Shown here: piece by piece, positions 25,651 through 35,160 of the stretch | Layout: every line of letters begins with the position of its first letter | How positions within the stretch are numbered: the stretch's first letter is position 1 | Assembly: GCF_023617245.1 (NCBI RefSeq) | Contig: NZ_CP067396.1 | Coordinates: 558,001 to 622,000 of the forward strand | Direction of reading: 5' to 3' | Source: Lysobacter enzymogenes | GTDB taxonomy: Bacteria > Pseudomonadota > Gammaproteobacteria > Xanthomonadales > Xanthomonadaceae | Length of the DNA stretch: 64,000 nt | Made by a program: the position numbers and the translations under genes | Notes under the pieces: generated by a model | What the model was told of the DNA's origin: nothing | Database searches by the model: none | What the model saw: only the letters and a program-made list of their open reading frames with translations

Positions 25651-26955
25651 TCAGCGCCCCGCCGGCAGCGGATACGCGCGCGGCAGGCCGTTGTCCGGAT
25701 GTAGGTAGCGATCGCGCAGCTCGGTCTGGCGGCTGCGCATCTGGATCGCGCGGCCGTCCATCCACACCTGCAGCGCGACGCTGGCGACGTCGAGCGGATC
25801 GCCGCTCCACAGCACCAGGTCGGCGCGCTTGCCCGGGGCGATCGCGCCGACGTCGCCGGCCACGCCGAAGGCTTCCGCGGGCACCCGGGTCAGCCCGGCG
25901 AGGCCGTCGGCCCAAGGCAGCCCGGCGGCGACCGCGTTGCCGGCCAGCTGGCGCACCTTGCGCGCGTTGTGCGAGGCGCCGCCTTCGCTGAAGCCCACCG
26001 CCACGCCGGCGGCGCGCAGGCGCGCGGCGTTCTCCATGCTGGCGCCGACCTGATCGAAATCGCTGGGCAGGTTCGACAGCGGATTGACGAACACCGGCAC
26101 CTTGGCCGCGGCCAGCTGCGGCGCCAGCCGCCAGGCTTCGGCGCCGCCGGCGATGGCGATGCGCAACTGGTGTTTGGACGACCAGCGCAGCAGCTGGCGG
26201 ATGTCGGCGGCGCGGTCGACGCCGAACACGATCCGGCCGCCGCCGCCGAAATACTTCTGCAGCGCGGCGCGGCCGGCCGGGGTCAGCAGCGCGGCGTGGT
26301 GGTCGGGGGTAATGCGGCCGCGGGTTTCGTCGATCAGTTGGTCGAGGATCATCCACTGCGCTGCGCGCGAGCTGCCGCTCAGGCCGAGGCTGTCCTTGCC
26401 CAGGCGCACGAACAGCACGCGCGGGCCGATCGGGTCGGCGCCGCCGTCGAGGCGTTCGACGCCGCCCTGGCCGGCGACGATGGAGCCGCCGGTGGCGGTG
26501 CCGGCGCCGAGCAGGGTCCAGCCGATGCCTTCGATCCGGGTCACCGGGATCAGCACCGAATCGGGGTTGTAAGCCAAGGTCACGTCGAACTCCGGCCGGA
26601 CCGTCATTTCCTTGGTGTCGGCGCCGAGCGCGACGGTCTGGTCGACCGTGGACTTCTCGCCGGAGACTTCCTCCAGGCCGATCTCGGTGATGCCGCCGAA
26701 CAAGGTCGGCGTGACCGGCTTGCCGGCCGCGTCGATCACCTGCGCGCCGGCCGGCGCGCTCAGGCCCTTGCCGACCGCGCGCACCACGCCGCCGGACACC
26801 AGCACGTCGGCGTTCTCCAGCGAGCCTTGCGCGCTGGCGGTGTGGACGGTGGCGTTGCGGATCAGCAGGTTCTGCGCGGACGCGGCGAAGCTGGCGCACA
26901 GCAGCGCGGCGGCGAGGGCGGTGCGGGCGAGGCGCGCGTTGCGTGGATTGGACAT
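25651..26955 (-). CDS. Exported amidohydrolase family protein
   Basis: This 434-residue protein has a signal peptide (LARTALAAALLCASFAASAQ) and an amidohydrolase-type beta sandwich around a TIM barrel: NLLIRNATVHTASAQGSLEN at the start and GAIAPGKRADLVLWSGDPL near the end. The usual HxH metal motif after the first strand is replaced by PTLFGGITEIGL, so metal binding may be incomplete or altered. The start at 26955 has GGGAG 5 bases upstream. It follows another amidohydrolase gene (27195-28631) in the same direction, separated by an inverted REP-C pair. The two may act together in the periplasm. Confidence 0.88.
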   Translation of the reverse strand: MSNPRNARLARTALAAALLCASFAASAQNLLIRNATVHTASAQGSLENADVLVSGGVVRAVGKGLSAPAGAQVIDAAGKPVTPTLFGGITEIGLEEVSGEKSTVDQTVALGADTKEMTVRPEFDVTLAYNPDSVLIPVTRIEGIGWTLLGAGTATGGSIVAGQGGVERLDGGADPIGPRVLFVRLGKDSLGLSGSSRAAQWMILDQLIDETRGRITPDHHAALLTPAGRAALQKYFGGGGRIVFGVDRAADIRQLLRWSSKHQLRIAIAGGAEAWRLAPQLAAAKVPVFVNPLSNLPSDFDQVGASMENAARLRAAGVAVGFSEGGASHNARKVRQLAGNAVAAGLPWADGLAGLTRVPAEAFGVAGDVGAIAPGKRADLVLWSGDPLDVASVALQVWMDGRAIQMRSRQTELRDRYLHPDNGLPRAYPLPAGR

Positions 26956-27036
26956 CGCGACTCCCATCGCCGTTCCCGTTCCCGTTCCCGTCGTCCCGGC
27001 GAAAGCCTCAGCCGTCGCGCCGGCGAAAACCCCAGC

Positions 27037-27157
27037 CGTCATTCCGGCGAAAGCCGGAATCCATTTTGATTTTGTTTTCGCGCTCGCCGCATGCCGTGCG
27101 TCCCCGTCTATTTCAGAAGCAACGGCAAAATGGATTCCGGCTTTCGCCGGAACGACG
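27037..27157. repeat. Inverted pair of REP-C elements
   Basis: Two 31-base copies (27037-27067 and 27127-27157) face each other. The core hairpin TTCCGGC-GAAA-GCCGGAA is flanked by CGTCA on one side and TCCATTTTG on the other. Partial copies precede the first at ~26990-27030. The pair lies between two amidohydrolase genes and can form one large stem-loop in the mRNA. Confidence 0.85.
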
Positions 27158-27194
27158 GTGCGGGGAAATGTCGCGGCAGCGCGATCAAAGCGGC

Positions 27195-28631
<1,437 letters not shown>

Positions 28632-28777
28632 GGTTTCCCCCGAAGAACGCGGACGATGGCACTGGCGCCGGGGCCAGCCCCGGAACCGTAGCCGCCGCCC
28701 GCCACCGTGCCAACCCTGACGATGGTCATGGCCGTGCGACAATGGTCGGACTACAACAACAAAAAAGGGAAAACCCC

Positions 28778-29554
28778 ATGAAAGACAAAGAACAGATCGT
28801 CGAGAACTGGCTGCCGCGCTACACCGGCGTGCCCCTGGACCAGTTCGGCGACCACGTCCTGCTGACCAATTTCGGCGGCTACCTGCACACCTTCGCCCGC
28901 CTGACCGGCGCCGAAGTGGTCGGCCTGGACCGGCCGATGCCGAGCGCCACCGCCGACGGCATCACCATGATCAACTTCGGCATGGGCAGCCCCAACGCCG
29001 CGACCATGATGGACCTGCTCTCGGCGATCATGCCCAAGGCGGTGCTGTTCCTGGGCAAGTGCGGCGGGCTCAAGCGCAAGAACGAACTCGGCGACCTGGT
29101 GCTGCCGATCGCCGCGATCCGCGGCGAAGGCACCTCCAACGATTACCTGCTGCCCGAAGTGCCGGCGCTGCCGGCGTTCGCGCTGCAGCGCGCGGTATCG
29201 ACCACGATCCGCGACCTCGGCCACGACTACTGGACCGGCACCGTCTACACCACCAACCGCCGGGTCTGGGAGCACGACGAAGCGTTCAAGGAACGGCTGC
29301 GCGCGATGCGCTGCATGGCCATCGACATGGAAACCGCGACCGTGTTCGCCGCCGGCTTCGCCAACCGCATCCCCTGCGGCGCGCTGCTGCTGGTGTCGGA
29401 CCAGCCGATGATCCCGGAGGGCGTCAAGACCGAGGCCTCCGACGCCAAGGTCAGCGCCAGCTACGTCGACAACCACATCGGCGTCGGCATCGAGGCGCTC
29501 AAGCTGATCCGCCGCCACGGCAAGTCGGTGCGGCACCTGCGCTTCGACGAGTAA
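28778..29554 (+). CDS. amn: AMP nucleosidase
   Basis: This 258-residue phosphorylase-superfamily enzyme matches the short AMP nucleosidase form: NFGMGSPNAATMMDLLSA (phosphate loop region), FLGKCGGLKRKNELGDLVLP, AIDMETATVFAAGF (ribose-binding Met-Glu) and LVSDQPM. It would split AMP to adenine and ribose-5-phosphate. The larger E. coli Amn has an extra N-terminal domain that is absent here. The ATG at 28778 follows AAAAAAGGGA. It is divergent from the amidohydrolase gene, and two hairpins follow the stop. Confidence 0.9.
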   Translation: MKDKEQIVENWLPRYTGVPLDQFGDHVLLTNFGGYLHTFARLTGAEVVGLDRPMPSATADGITMINFGMGSPNAATMMDLLSAIMPKAVLFLGKCGGLKRKNELGDLVLPIAAIRGEGTSNDYLLPEVPALPAFALQRAVSTTIRDLGHDYWTGTVYTTNRRVWEHDEAFKERLRAMRCMAIDMETATVFAAGFANRIPCGALLLVSDQPMIPEGVKTEASDAKVSASYVDNHIGVGIEALKLIRRHGKSVRHLRFDE

Positions 29555-29564
29555 GCGCCGCGCT

Positions 29565-29618
29565 GCGCCGCCGAACGCGGCGCGGCGGCCCCGGCCCGCG
29601 CCGTCGCGTCGGCGCGGG
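29565..29618 (+). terminator. Double hairpin after amn
   Basis: Two perfect hairpins follow the amn stop: GCGCCGC/GCGGCGC with a 5-base loop at 29565-29583 and CCCGCGCCG/CGGCGCGGG with a 6-base loop at 29595-29618. There is no T-tract, so termination is inferred from structure and position. Confidence 0.5.
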
Positions 29619-29735
29619 TACGGCAATGACTGTCGGCACGAGCCCGCATCGGCCCGATAGGCGATGCTGCAGGTCCTCGGAGCGGTCGCGCCGGTCGCGC
29701 GCGCCCATCCCGCCACCTCTACGCGAGGCATTCGC

Positions 29736-30782
29736 ATGCGTGCCGCATCCCGCTGGTTGCTTGGTTTGTGTCTGTGCGTTCCCTTCGCCGCCGCTGCCGC
29801 ACAGACGACCGCCGACCCGGCGTTGGAGCGCGTGCTGTCACGCTGGGACGGCGACGCCCGCGCCGACCTCAAGGCCGTGGTGGTGCTGCGCGACGGGCAA
29901 CTGGCGGCGCAGCGCTACTACAACGGCAACGACGCGCAGTCGTTGCACGACATCCGTTCGGCCGGCAAGAGCGTGACCGCGTTGCTGGCCGGGATCGCGG
30001 CCGACCGCGGTCGCCTGCGCTTCGATCAGCCGGCCGCGCGCTGCCTGCCCGGCGCGGGCCAGGCGCTGGCGGGCGCGCGCGTGAGCGATCTGCTGAGCAT
30101 GCGCTCGGGCCTGGACGCCGACGACGAGAACCCGCAGTCGCCAGGCAACGAGGACCGCCTGGACGAGGCCGCAGATCCCGTGGCGTTCGCGTTGTCGGCG
30201 CCGCGGCGCGAGCCGCCGGGGACGCGCTACGCCTACAACTCGCTGACCGCGTACCTCGCCGGCCTGTGCGTGGAAGGCGCGACCGGGCAGCCGCTGGACG
30301 CGTTCGCCGACGCGCATTTGTTCGCGCCGCTGGGCATCGCGCACTGGCGCTGGCAGCGCGACGCCGGCGGCCACGCCAAGGGCCAGGGCAACCTGTCGCT
30401 GCGCGCGGGGGATTTCGCCCGCATCGGCCAGATGGCGCTCGACGACGGCCGCTGGCAGGGGCGCGAGATCGTGCGCGCCGATACCTTGCGCGCGATCCTG
30501 GCGCCGCGCGCGCGCATCGGCGCGGTCGATCCCTACGCCGACGAGTACGGCTACATGTGGTACCGCAAGCGCCTGCGCGTCGGCGCCGGCGAAGTCCCGG
30601 TGGTGTTCGCCTCGGGCAACGGCGGCAACAAGCTCTACCTGGTGCCGTCGCTGCGCATGGTGGTGGCGATCCAGTCCAGCGCCTACGGCCGCGGCTACGG
30701 CCAGCGCCGCTCGCAGGACATCCTGCGCGCGCTGCTCGGCGCCGCGCCGACGCGCGCCGACGGAACTGAGAAATCGCGCTGA
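29736..30782 (+). CDS. Exported serine hydrolase, beta-lactamase/penicillin-binding-like
   Basis: This 348-residue protein has a signal peptide (WLLGLCLCVPFAAAAAQ), then a class C-type fold. The SxxK nucleophile is in RSAGKSVTALLAG, the Tyr-Asn motif in YAYNSLTAYLAG, and FASGNGGNKLY stands where KTG is usual. Family members include esterases, D-peptidases and lactamases. The third motif lacks the Lys, which argues against a true beta-lactamase. The ATG at 29736 follows GCGAGGC. It has its own terminator. Confidence 0.88.
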   Translation: MRAASRWLLGLCLCVPFAAAAAQTTADPALERVLSRWDGDARADLKAVVVLRDGQLAAQRYYNGNDAQSLHDIRSAGKSVTALLAGIAADRGRLRFDQPAARCLPGAGQALAGARVSDLLSMRSGLDADDENPQSPGNEDRLDEAADPVAFALSAPRREPPGTRYAYNSLTAYLAGLCVEGATGQPLDAFADAHLFAPLGIAHWRWQRDAGGHAKGQGNLSLRAGDFARIGQMALDDGRWQGREIVRADTLRAILAPRARIGAVDPYADEYGYMWYRKRLRVGAGEVPVVFASGNGGNKLYLVPSLRMVVAIQSSAYGRGYGQRRSQDILRALLGAAPTRADGTEKSR

Positions 30783-30801
30783 ACGCTTCATTGATTGTCA
30801 T

Positions 30802-30826
30802 AAAACCCCTATTTTTATAGGGTTTT
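30802..30826 (+). terminator. Rho-independent terminator
   Basis: AAAACCCCTAT pairs with ATAGGGTTTT (one bulged C) and runs into TTTTT, 20 bases after the serine hydrolase stop. The A-rich left arm means it may also work on the opposite strand. Confidence 0.8.
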
Positions 30827-30903
30827 TGCGACGCGCGACACGCGACATCCGAAGGCCTGAGACCCCCGGACGCGACACTGTGCTCCACGACGGAGGACAG
30901 GTC

Positions 30904-31467
30904 ATGGAACAGCTCATCTTCACCGTCATCGGCGCCCTGCTCACCTGGGCTTTCTACTTCATCCAACGCATCGCCGAGCGCCGCGGCACCGTCGACGCGA
31001 TCGAGCGCGGCAAGCAGTTGCTCGCGCTCAAGCAGGAACTGGACGGCGCGCACACCAGCGTCGAGGAACTGCAGCGCTTCGAGAGCCGCCTGATCGGCAA
31101 GGCCGAGCACGCCGCGCGCGTGGCCGACAGCTACGTCGGCAAGGCCGAGGCGATCGCCCGCGACCAGGGCGATGCCGCGGTCAGCCAGGCCGACATGAAC
31201 CAGCAGGCCGTGGCCGAGCTCGGCCGCGAGCAGGCGCGCCTGGACGCGGTGGTCGCGCACCTGCGCGACCGGCTCGACGGCGACGGCCGCGCCGCGTTCG
31301 AGCGCGTCCACGACGCCTGGATGGCGTTCCGCGAACAGCACGCGCGCTTCGTCGCCCAGTCGTATTCGTCCGGCTCGGTGCGGCCGCTGATCTACGCGGT
31401 GACGATGGAAAGCATCACCGTGGCCTGGATCAACGAGCTGGAGACCCAGCTCGGCGAAGGCGGCTGA
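30904..31467 (+). CDS. Membrane-anchored LprI/DUF1311-like domain protein
   Basis: The 187-residue product has one N-terminal membrane helix (IFTVIGALLTWAFYFIQRI), a ~70-residue helical, probably coiled-coil segment, and a C-terminal region. That region (AFERVHDAWMAFREQHARF, GSVRPLIYAVTMESITVAWINELE) has the DUF1311/LprI spacing of Trp, Phe-Arg, Gly-Ser and the Thr/Glu-Leu end. LprI proteins inhibit lysozyme in mycobacteria, but family cysteines are absent here, so inhibitor activity is doubtful. GGAGGACAGGTC precedes the ATG at 30904. Confidence 0.65.
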   Translation: MEQLIFTVIGALLTWAFYFIQRIAERRGTVDAIERGKQLLALKQELDGAHTSVEELQRFESRLIGKAEHAARVADSYVGKAEAIARDQGDAAVSQADMNQQAVAELGREQARLDAVVAHLRDRLDGDGRAAFERVHDAWMAFREQHARFVAQSYSSGSVRPLIYAVTMESITVAWINELETQLGEGG

Positions 31468-31490
31468 TCGCCGCGAACGCAGCACTCCCC

Positions 31491-31577
31491 CTGTAGGAGC
31501 GGCGCGAGCCGCGACCGCGACATCGCGCCTACGACGCAAGCGCGGTTTCGCGGTCGCGGCTCGCGCCGCTCCTACAG
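31491..31577. repeat. Inverted pair of REP-A elements
   Basis: A plus-strand copy (GTAGGAGCGGCGCGAGCCGC) and an inverted copy ending GCCGCTCCTAC enclose a ~30-base centre. Each hairpin has the stem GCGGC/GCCGC and a GCGA loop. It lies between the LprI-like gene and the DUF924 gene. Confidence 0.85.
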
Positions 31578-31632
31578 TCGTGCTTCGGGCTTCGTGCTAC
31601 GGTGCGGCCCTGTCCCCCAAGTCGGATCCGCC

Positions 31633-32190
31633 ATGTCCGTCACCGCCCAAGAAGTCGTCGCGTTCTGGCGCGACGCCGGCCCCGACCGCTGGTTCGACCG
31701 CAGCGACCGCTTCGACCAGCAATGCCGCAGCGGCTTCCTCGAAGCGCATTTCGCCGCGGCGCGGCGCGAGCACGACGACTGGGTCGAACGCGACGCCGAG
31801 TCGGCGCTGGCGTTGCTGATCCTGCTCGACCAGATCCCGCGCAACGTGTTCCGCGGCAGCGCGCATGCCTTCGCCACCGATCCGCTGGCGCGCCAATACG
31901 CCCGGCGCGCGCTGGAATTGGGCCACGACCAAAAGATCGAGGCGCCGCTGCGGCCGTTCTTCTACCTGCCGCTGGAGCATTCGGAAGACCTCGCCGACCA
32001 GCAGCGCTCGGTCGAGCTGCACCGCGCCCTGCCGCCGTCGGCCGACGGCAGCGATCCGGCGCAGTGGGCCGTGCAGCACCAACAGATCGTCGAGCGCTTC
32101 GGCCGCTTTCCGCACCGCAACCCGGCGCTGGGCCGGGCGACCACGGCCGAGGAGCAGGCCTACCTCGACGGCGGCGGCTTCAAGGGCTGA
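31633..32190 (+). CDS. DUF924 family protein
   Basis: The 185-residue, all-helical protein matches DUF924 from end to end: VVAFWRDAGPDRWFDRSDRFD, ALALLILLDQIPRNVFRGSA (the family hallmark), FYLPLEHSEDLADQQRSVEL and FPHRNPALGR. The fold is TPR-like and no reaction is established. The ATG at 31633 matches the usual family start. It is monocistronic; a degenerate repeat follows it. Confidence 0.9.
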   Translation: MSVTAQEVVAFWRDAGPDRWFDRSDRFDQQCRSGFLEAHFAAARREHDDWVERDAESALALLILLDQIPRNVFRGSAHAFATDPLARQYARRALELGHDQKIEAPLRPFFYLPLEHSEDLADQQRSVELHRALPPSADGSDPAQWAVQHQQIVERFGRFPHRNPALGRATTAEEQAYLDGGGFKG

Positions 32191-32306
32191 GGCGCGCGGC
32201 TGGTTCGGCGCGGCCGTCGCGCCGTGATGCGGATGCGGCCCGGCGCGGTCGAGGCGGATAGCGACGATATGCAGCGCCCACGCGCGAGCAAGAACGAAAA
32301 GGCCGC

Positions 32307-32453
32307 GTAGAAACGGTGCGGGGCGGCCAAGGCTGCGTAAAGACGACTCGGAGCGGCCGGCTCGCAAGAACGGTTCGCGGCGCCCTGGGCCGCGCAAAAA
32401 ACCAATCGAGGCCGCCAGCTTCCGTAGAAACGACTCGGGGCGGCCAAGGCCGC
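32307..32453. repeat. Five degenerate ~30-bp tandem repeats
   Basis: Units approximate GTAGAAACGACTCGGGGCGG followed by CCAAGGCCGC; the five copies are 30, 27, 30, 30 and 30 bases and differ at many positions. They fill most of the 294-base gap between the DUF924 gene and the effector gene. No gene is supported here. Confidence 0.7.
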
Positions 32454-32456
32454 CCC
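32437..32456 (-). terminator. Hairpin downstream of the effector gene
   Basis: GGGGCGGCC-AA-GGCCGCCCC is a perfect 9-bp stem 28 bases past the stop of the minus-strand effector gene; it is formed by the last unit of the degenerate repeat. There is no T-tract. Confidence 0.45.
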
Positions 32457-32484
32457 GATTCTGCAAAACCGCCGCGAAGCGCGC

Positions 32485-34107
32485 TCAGCCCATCGAGCGC
32501 GAGCGGCTCTCGTTCTGCTGCTGGGCCAGCTGCTGATCGCGCTGCGTTTCCTGCCCCCGCACCGAGCGGTCGACCTGCTCGGTGCTCGCCACCAGCGTCT
32601 GCTGCATGGCCTGCTCGGTCGGCACCGACACCGCGTTGTGGTGAACCGAGCGCGGATCGCCCTGGACCGCGAACAGGTGCTGTGCGTCCTTGCCGAGCAC
32701 GACCTTGTCGATGTCGCGCAGGTTGCCGGCCACCGCCGCCGCGGTCAGCGCGCCGGCCGCGCGCGCGGTCGCGTCGTCGGACGGGCGGCCGTGGCGCGCG
32801 TCGATCTCGCTCATGCCGGCGAAGGCCTTGTTGAACATCGGGTTGTGCGAGTGGCCCGGTTCGTTGAGCAGCGGCGCGCCAGGCTGGCGCGCGTCGTTGG
32901 CGGACAGGCCCGGGAAGCGGATGTGCGGGATGTTGTTCTGCAACCGGTCCCAGCCGTCCTTGACCGCGCCGCGGACCTTGTCGCCGGCTTCCTGCAGGCG
33001 CTCGCCGGCGTCCTGCGCGCCGCGCTTGGCCTTGTCGTAGCCGTCCTGCACGCCCTGCCTGGCGCGATCGTAGCCTTCCTGCACGCCGTGCTTGGCGCGG
33101 TCGTAGCCTTCCTGCACGCCCTGCTTGGCCCGGTCGTAGCCATGCTGCACGCCCTGCTTGGCCTTCTCGTAGCCCTGCTGCACCCCTTCCTTGGCGTCCT
33201 CGTAGCGGTGCTTGATCTCGCGCTTGAGCACGTCGGGCATGCCCGCGGTCGGCTCCTTCGGCAACTTCCAGTCCGAGAGGTCCTTGCCGTTGGTGATGAC
33301 CGCGCGCATCTGGTAGATGTCGTGGCGGAACGAGTCGAACATGTCCTTGTTCTTGGCGTAGGTCTGGCGGTTCGCGTCGCTGAGCAGCGGCGGCCCGGAG
33401 ATGTCGTTCTGCTTGTAGAACTGGGTGACGCTGTGCGGATCGAAGCCGACCTTCTTGATGTCGGCGGCGAAGCCGGCGACGCCCTGGGTGCGCGGATCCT
33501 GCTTGTCGGCCAGCAGGTCCTTGGCGTCCTTGTCGATCGCGTACAGCCGCACTTCGCCCAGGTGCTTGCTGGCGGCGCTGACGATGTCGGTGGCGCGGGC
33601 GTGGTTGACGATGTCGAGCTTGGCGCCCTTGGGCAGGTGCAGGTCGAGGCTGGCCGCGCCGTAGGCGTTGAAGGTCTCGCCGTGCAGGCCGTACTTGGCC
33701 GCGGTGGCCTGGGCCAGGGTGCCGCCCTGCGAATGGCCGGTCACCGAGACCTGCGCGGCGTGGCCGTTGACCGGATAGCGCTCGGCCAGCTTCATCGCCA
33801 CTTCGGTCAGTTCGTTGGCGTGCTTGATCTGCGGATTGGTGCGGTTGAGCACCATGTTGCCGTTGCCGCCGACCCAGTCCTGCACGGCGCTGGTGAGGCC
33901 GCCTTCGGAACCGCGGTGGGCGACCACGATCTCGCCGGACTTCACGTCCTGGTAGATCGTGCCCTGGTAACCGCTGGCGAAATCCGACGAGGTCTTGAGG
34001 ACCTTGTACTCGCGGCCCTCGACGGAAATCTTCGCGCCTTCCTGCTTGGCGCGGTCCTGGTAGCAGTCGTCGGCGAGGGAGGCGTAGGCGCGGCTGGGCA
34101 GCGTCAT
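32485..34107 (-). CDS. Candidate type IV secretion antibacterial effector: lipase domain with XVIPCD-like tail
   Basis: The 540-residue protein has no signal peptide. Residues ~30-240 form a class 3 lipase domain with nucleophile Ser126 (VTGHSQGGTLAQ) and plausible partners Asp174 (RATDIVSAAS) and His225 (DPHSVTQFYK). Residues 308-362 are five 11-residue repeats (GVQEGYDRAKQ type). Residues ~413-540 resemble the Xanthomonadales VirD4-interacting domain (XVIPCD): ...NLRDIDKVVLGKDAQHLF, FAVQGDPRSVHHNAV, then a Gln-rich end (QQLAQQQNESRS). Such proteins are injected into rival bacteria by the X-T4SS. The start overlaps the stop of a putative lipoprotein gene, which fits an effector/immunity pair. 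Activity and secretion are inferred. Confidence 0.8.
   Translation of the reverse strand: MTLPSRAYASLADDCYQDRAKQEGAKISVEGREYKVLKTSSDFASGYQGTIYQDVKSGEIVVAHRGSEGGLTSAVQDWVGGNGNMVLNRTNPQIKHANELTEVAMKLAERYPVNGHAAQVSVTGHSQGGTLAQATAAKYGLHGETFNAYGAASLDLHLPKGAKLDIVNHARATDIVSAASKHLGEVRLYAIDKDAKDLLADKQDPRTQGVAGFAADIKKVGFDPHSVTQFYKQNDISGPPLLSDANRQTYAKNKDMFDSFRHDIYQMRAVITNGKDLSDWKLPKEPTAGMPDVLKREIKHRYEDAKEGVQQGYEKAKQGVQHGYDRAKQGVQEGYDRAKHGVQEGYDRARQGVQDGYDKAKRGAQDAGERLQEAGDKVRGAVKDGWDRLQNNIPHIRFPGLSANDARQPGAPLLNEPGHSHNPMFNKAFAGMSEIDARHGRPSDDATARAAGALTAAAVAGNLRDIDKVVLGKDAQHLFAVQGDPRSVHHNAVSVPTEQAMQQTLVASTEQVDRSVRGQETQRDQQLAQQQNESRSRSMG
33022..33186 (-). repeat. Five 33-bp coding repeats (11-residue units) in the effector gene
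   Basis: Five in-frame units encode GVQ-x-GY-[DE]-[RK]-A-[KR]-x. The 11-residue period with Tyr, Ala and Val on one face and Lys/Asp/Gln elsewhere predicts a long amphipathic helix, as in LEA or apolipoprotein-type proteins. Degenerate units continue to about residue 390. Confidence 0.9.
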
Positions 34108-34715
34108 TGTTCGATCTTCCTGGACTGGAACACGACCTCGAAGTCCTCGGCGGACGGCGCACGCTCGCCGGCGAGGGTCATGGGATGGAACTCGATGGGA
34201 TCCGGCGACAGCGAGAACAGCGACTTCGGCGCGAACGTGACCTGCTGCGCGCCGCTGACGATGGCCTCGTTCCAGGTCTCGGTGGAGAACACCGCCGGCT
34301 TGGCGGTGAGGGTCGCGCCGACCGCGGTGAGCTTCCAGTGGCACACGCCCAGGCCGTAGTAGTCCTCGTCCAGCAGCGCGTCGGCGAAGAATTCGGCGCG
34401 GTACTCGGTGTCGGAGACCTTGCGGAACTGCAGCGGCACGGTTTCGCTGGGGCGGTTGCGCACGCCGGCCAGCGCGCGGGTCTGGTCGAGCGGGAGGCAG
34501 GCATCCTGTTCGGCGGGAATGTCGAACTGGGCGCTGCCGGCGACCTGCTCGAACGCGCGCGGCGCGTTGCGCACGGTCATCACGACTTCGTACTTGTGCT
34601 GCGGATTCGGATTGGCCTTGACCTGCGGCGGTGGCACCGGTTGCTGGCAGGCGGCGGTCGAAACGGTCATCAAGGTCACCACTGAGGCAAGAAGAAAGGA
34701 CTTCATGGGCGGCAT
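34104..34715 (-). CDS. Putative periplasmic lipoprotein, candidate immunity protein
   Basis: The ~203-residue product has an export signal (MKSFLLASVVTLMTVSTAAC) whose cysteine, followed by QQP, could be lipidated; threonine rather than leucine at -3 makes the lipobox atypical. The mature part is beta-rich and has two further cysteines (QDACLPL, GVCHWKL). I do not recognise a named family. The gene overlaps the effector start by four bases (ATGA). Periplasmic lipoproteins encoded beside XVIPCD effectors are the usual cognate inhibitors, so immunity against the lipase is the best inference. The ATG at 34706 is an alternative start. Confidence 0.72.
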   Translation of the reverse strand: MPPMKSFLLASVVTLMTVSTAACQQPVPPPQVKANPNPQHKYEVVMTVRNAPRAFEQVAGSAQFDIPAEQDACLPLDQTRALAGVRNRPSETVPLQFRKVSDTEYRAEFFADALLDEDYYGLGVCHWKLTAVGATLTAKPAVFSTETWNEAIVSGAQQVTFAPKSLFSLSPDPIEFHPMTLAGERAPSAEDFEVVFQSRKIEQ

Positions 34716-35109
34716 GCGCGGGATCTCAGGACAGCGGCCGGCCGCGGCGCGCGCGCGCCGGGGCGCGCCGTCTCGCGGCCGGGGCCGTACTGCGGTGGTC
34801 GGGGGAAGGATGCGGTCGGCGCCGCGCGGGCGCGGCCGCGCAAGACGGCGCGCGAGCGGATGCGGGGACGCTGTGGCGGACCCGGCTCGCCGGCGGCGAG
34901 ACGGCCTGGCGCGCAACGCAGGCGATTCGTCCTGAATCCATGGTGGGGCTCGCCGCGCCCAGTTCCAGGCGCGTAGTGTGACGAGTATCGCTAAGCGGCC
35001 CGCGTGCGGCAAGCCGGGGCGGGATGGCGGCGCCTGGCGCGCGCGTGCGCGAACGTGTCCGGCATCGCGGTCGTCGGCCGGCGAGCGCGTTCGCGCCCGC
35101 CGCAAACGA
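34716..35109. other. Intergenic region upstream of the effector/immunity genes
   Basis: About 390 bases with no supported gene. The ORFs here are Arg/Ala/Pro-rich shadows without ribosome-binding sites. It should contain the promoter of the lipoprotein-effector operon, but no clear elements were recognised. Confidence 0.4.
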
Positions 35110-35139
35110 CGAAGCCGCGGCCCGGAGGCCGCGGCTTCG
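35110..35139 (-). terminator. Strong hairpin after the glutaredoxin fusion gene
   Basis: A perfect 13-bp stem (CGAAGCCGCGGCC / GGCCGCGGCTTCG) with a 4-base loop lies 21 bases beyond the stop of the minus-strand gene. The following minus-strand sequence is TCGTTTGCG, so the T-tract is weak. Confidence 0.65.
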
Positions 35140-35160
35140 CGTGAGGGGACGAATCCGCGC

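Noticed and set aside
29736..30782. Beta-lactamase (antibiotic resistance) call for the serine hydrolase
   Set aside because: SxxK and Tyr-Asn motifs are present, but the KTG position reads SGNGG, so hydrolysis of beta-lactams is not supported.
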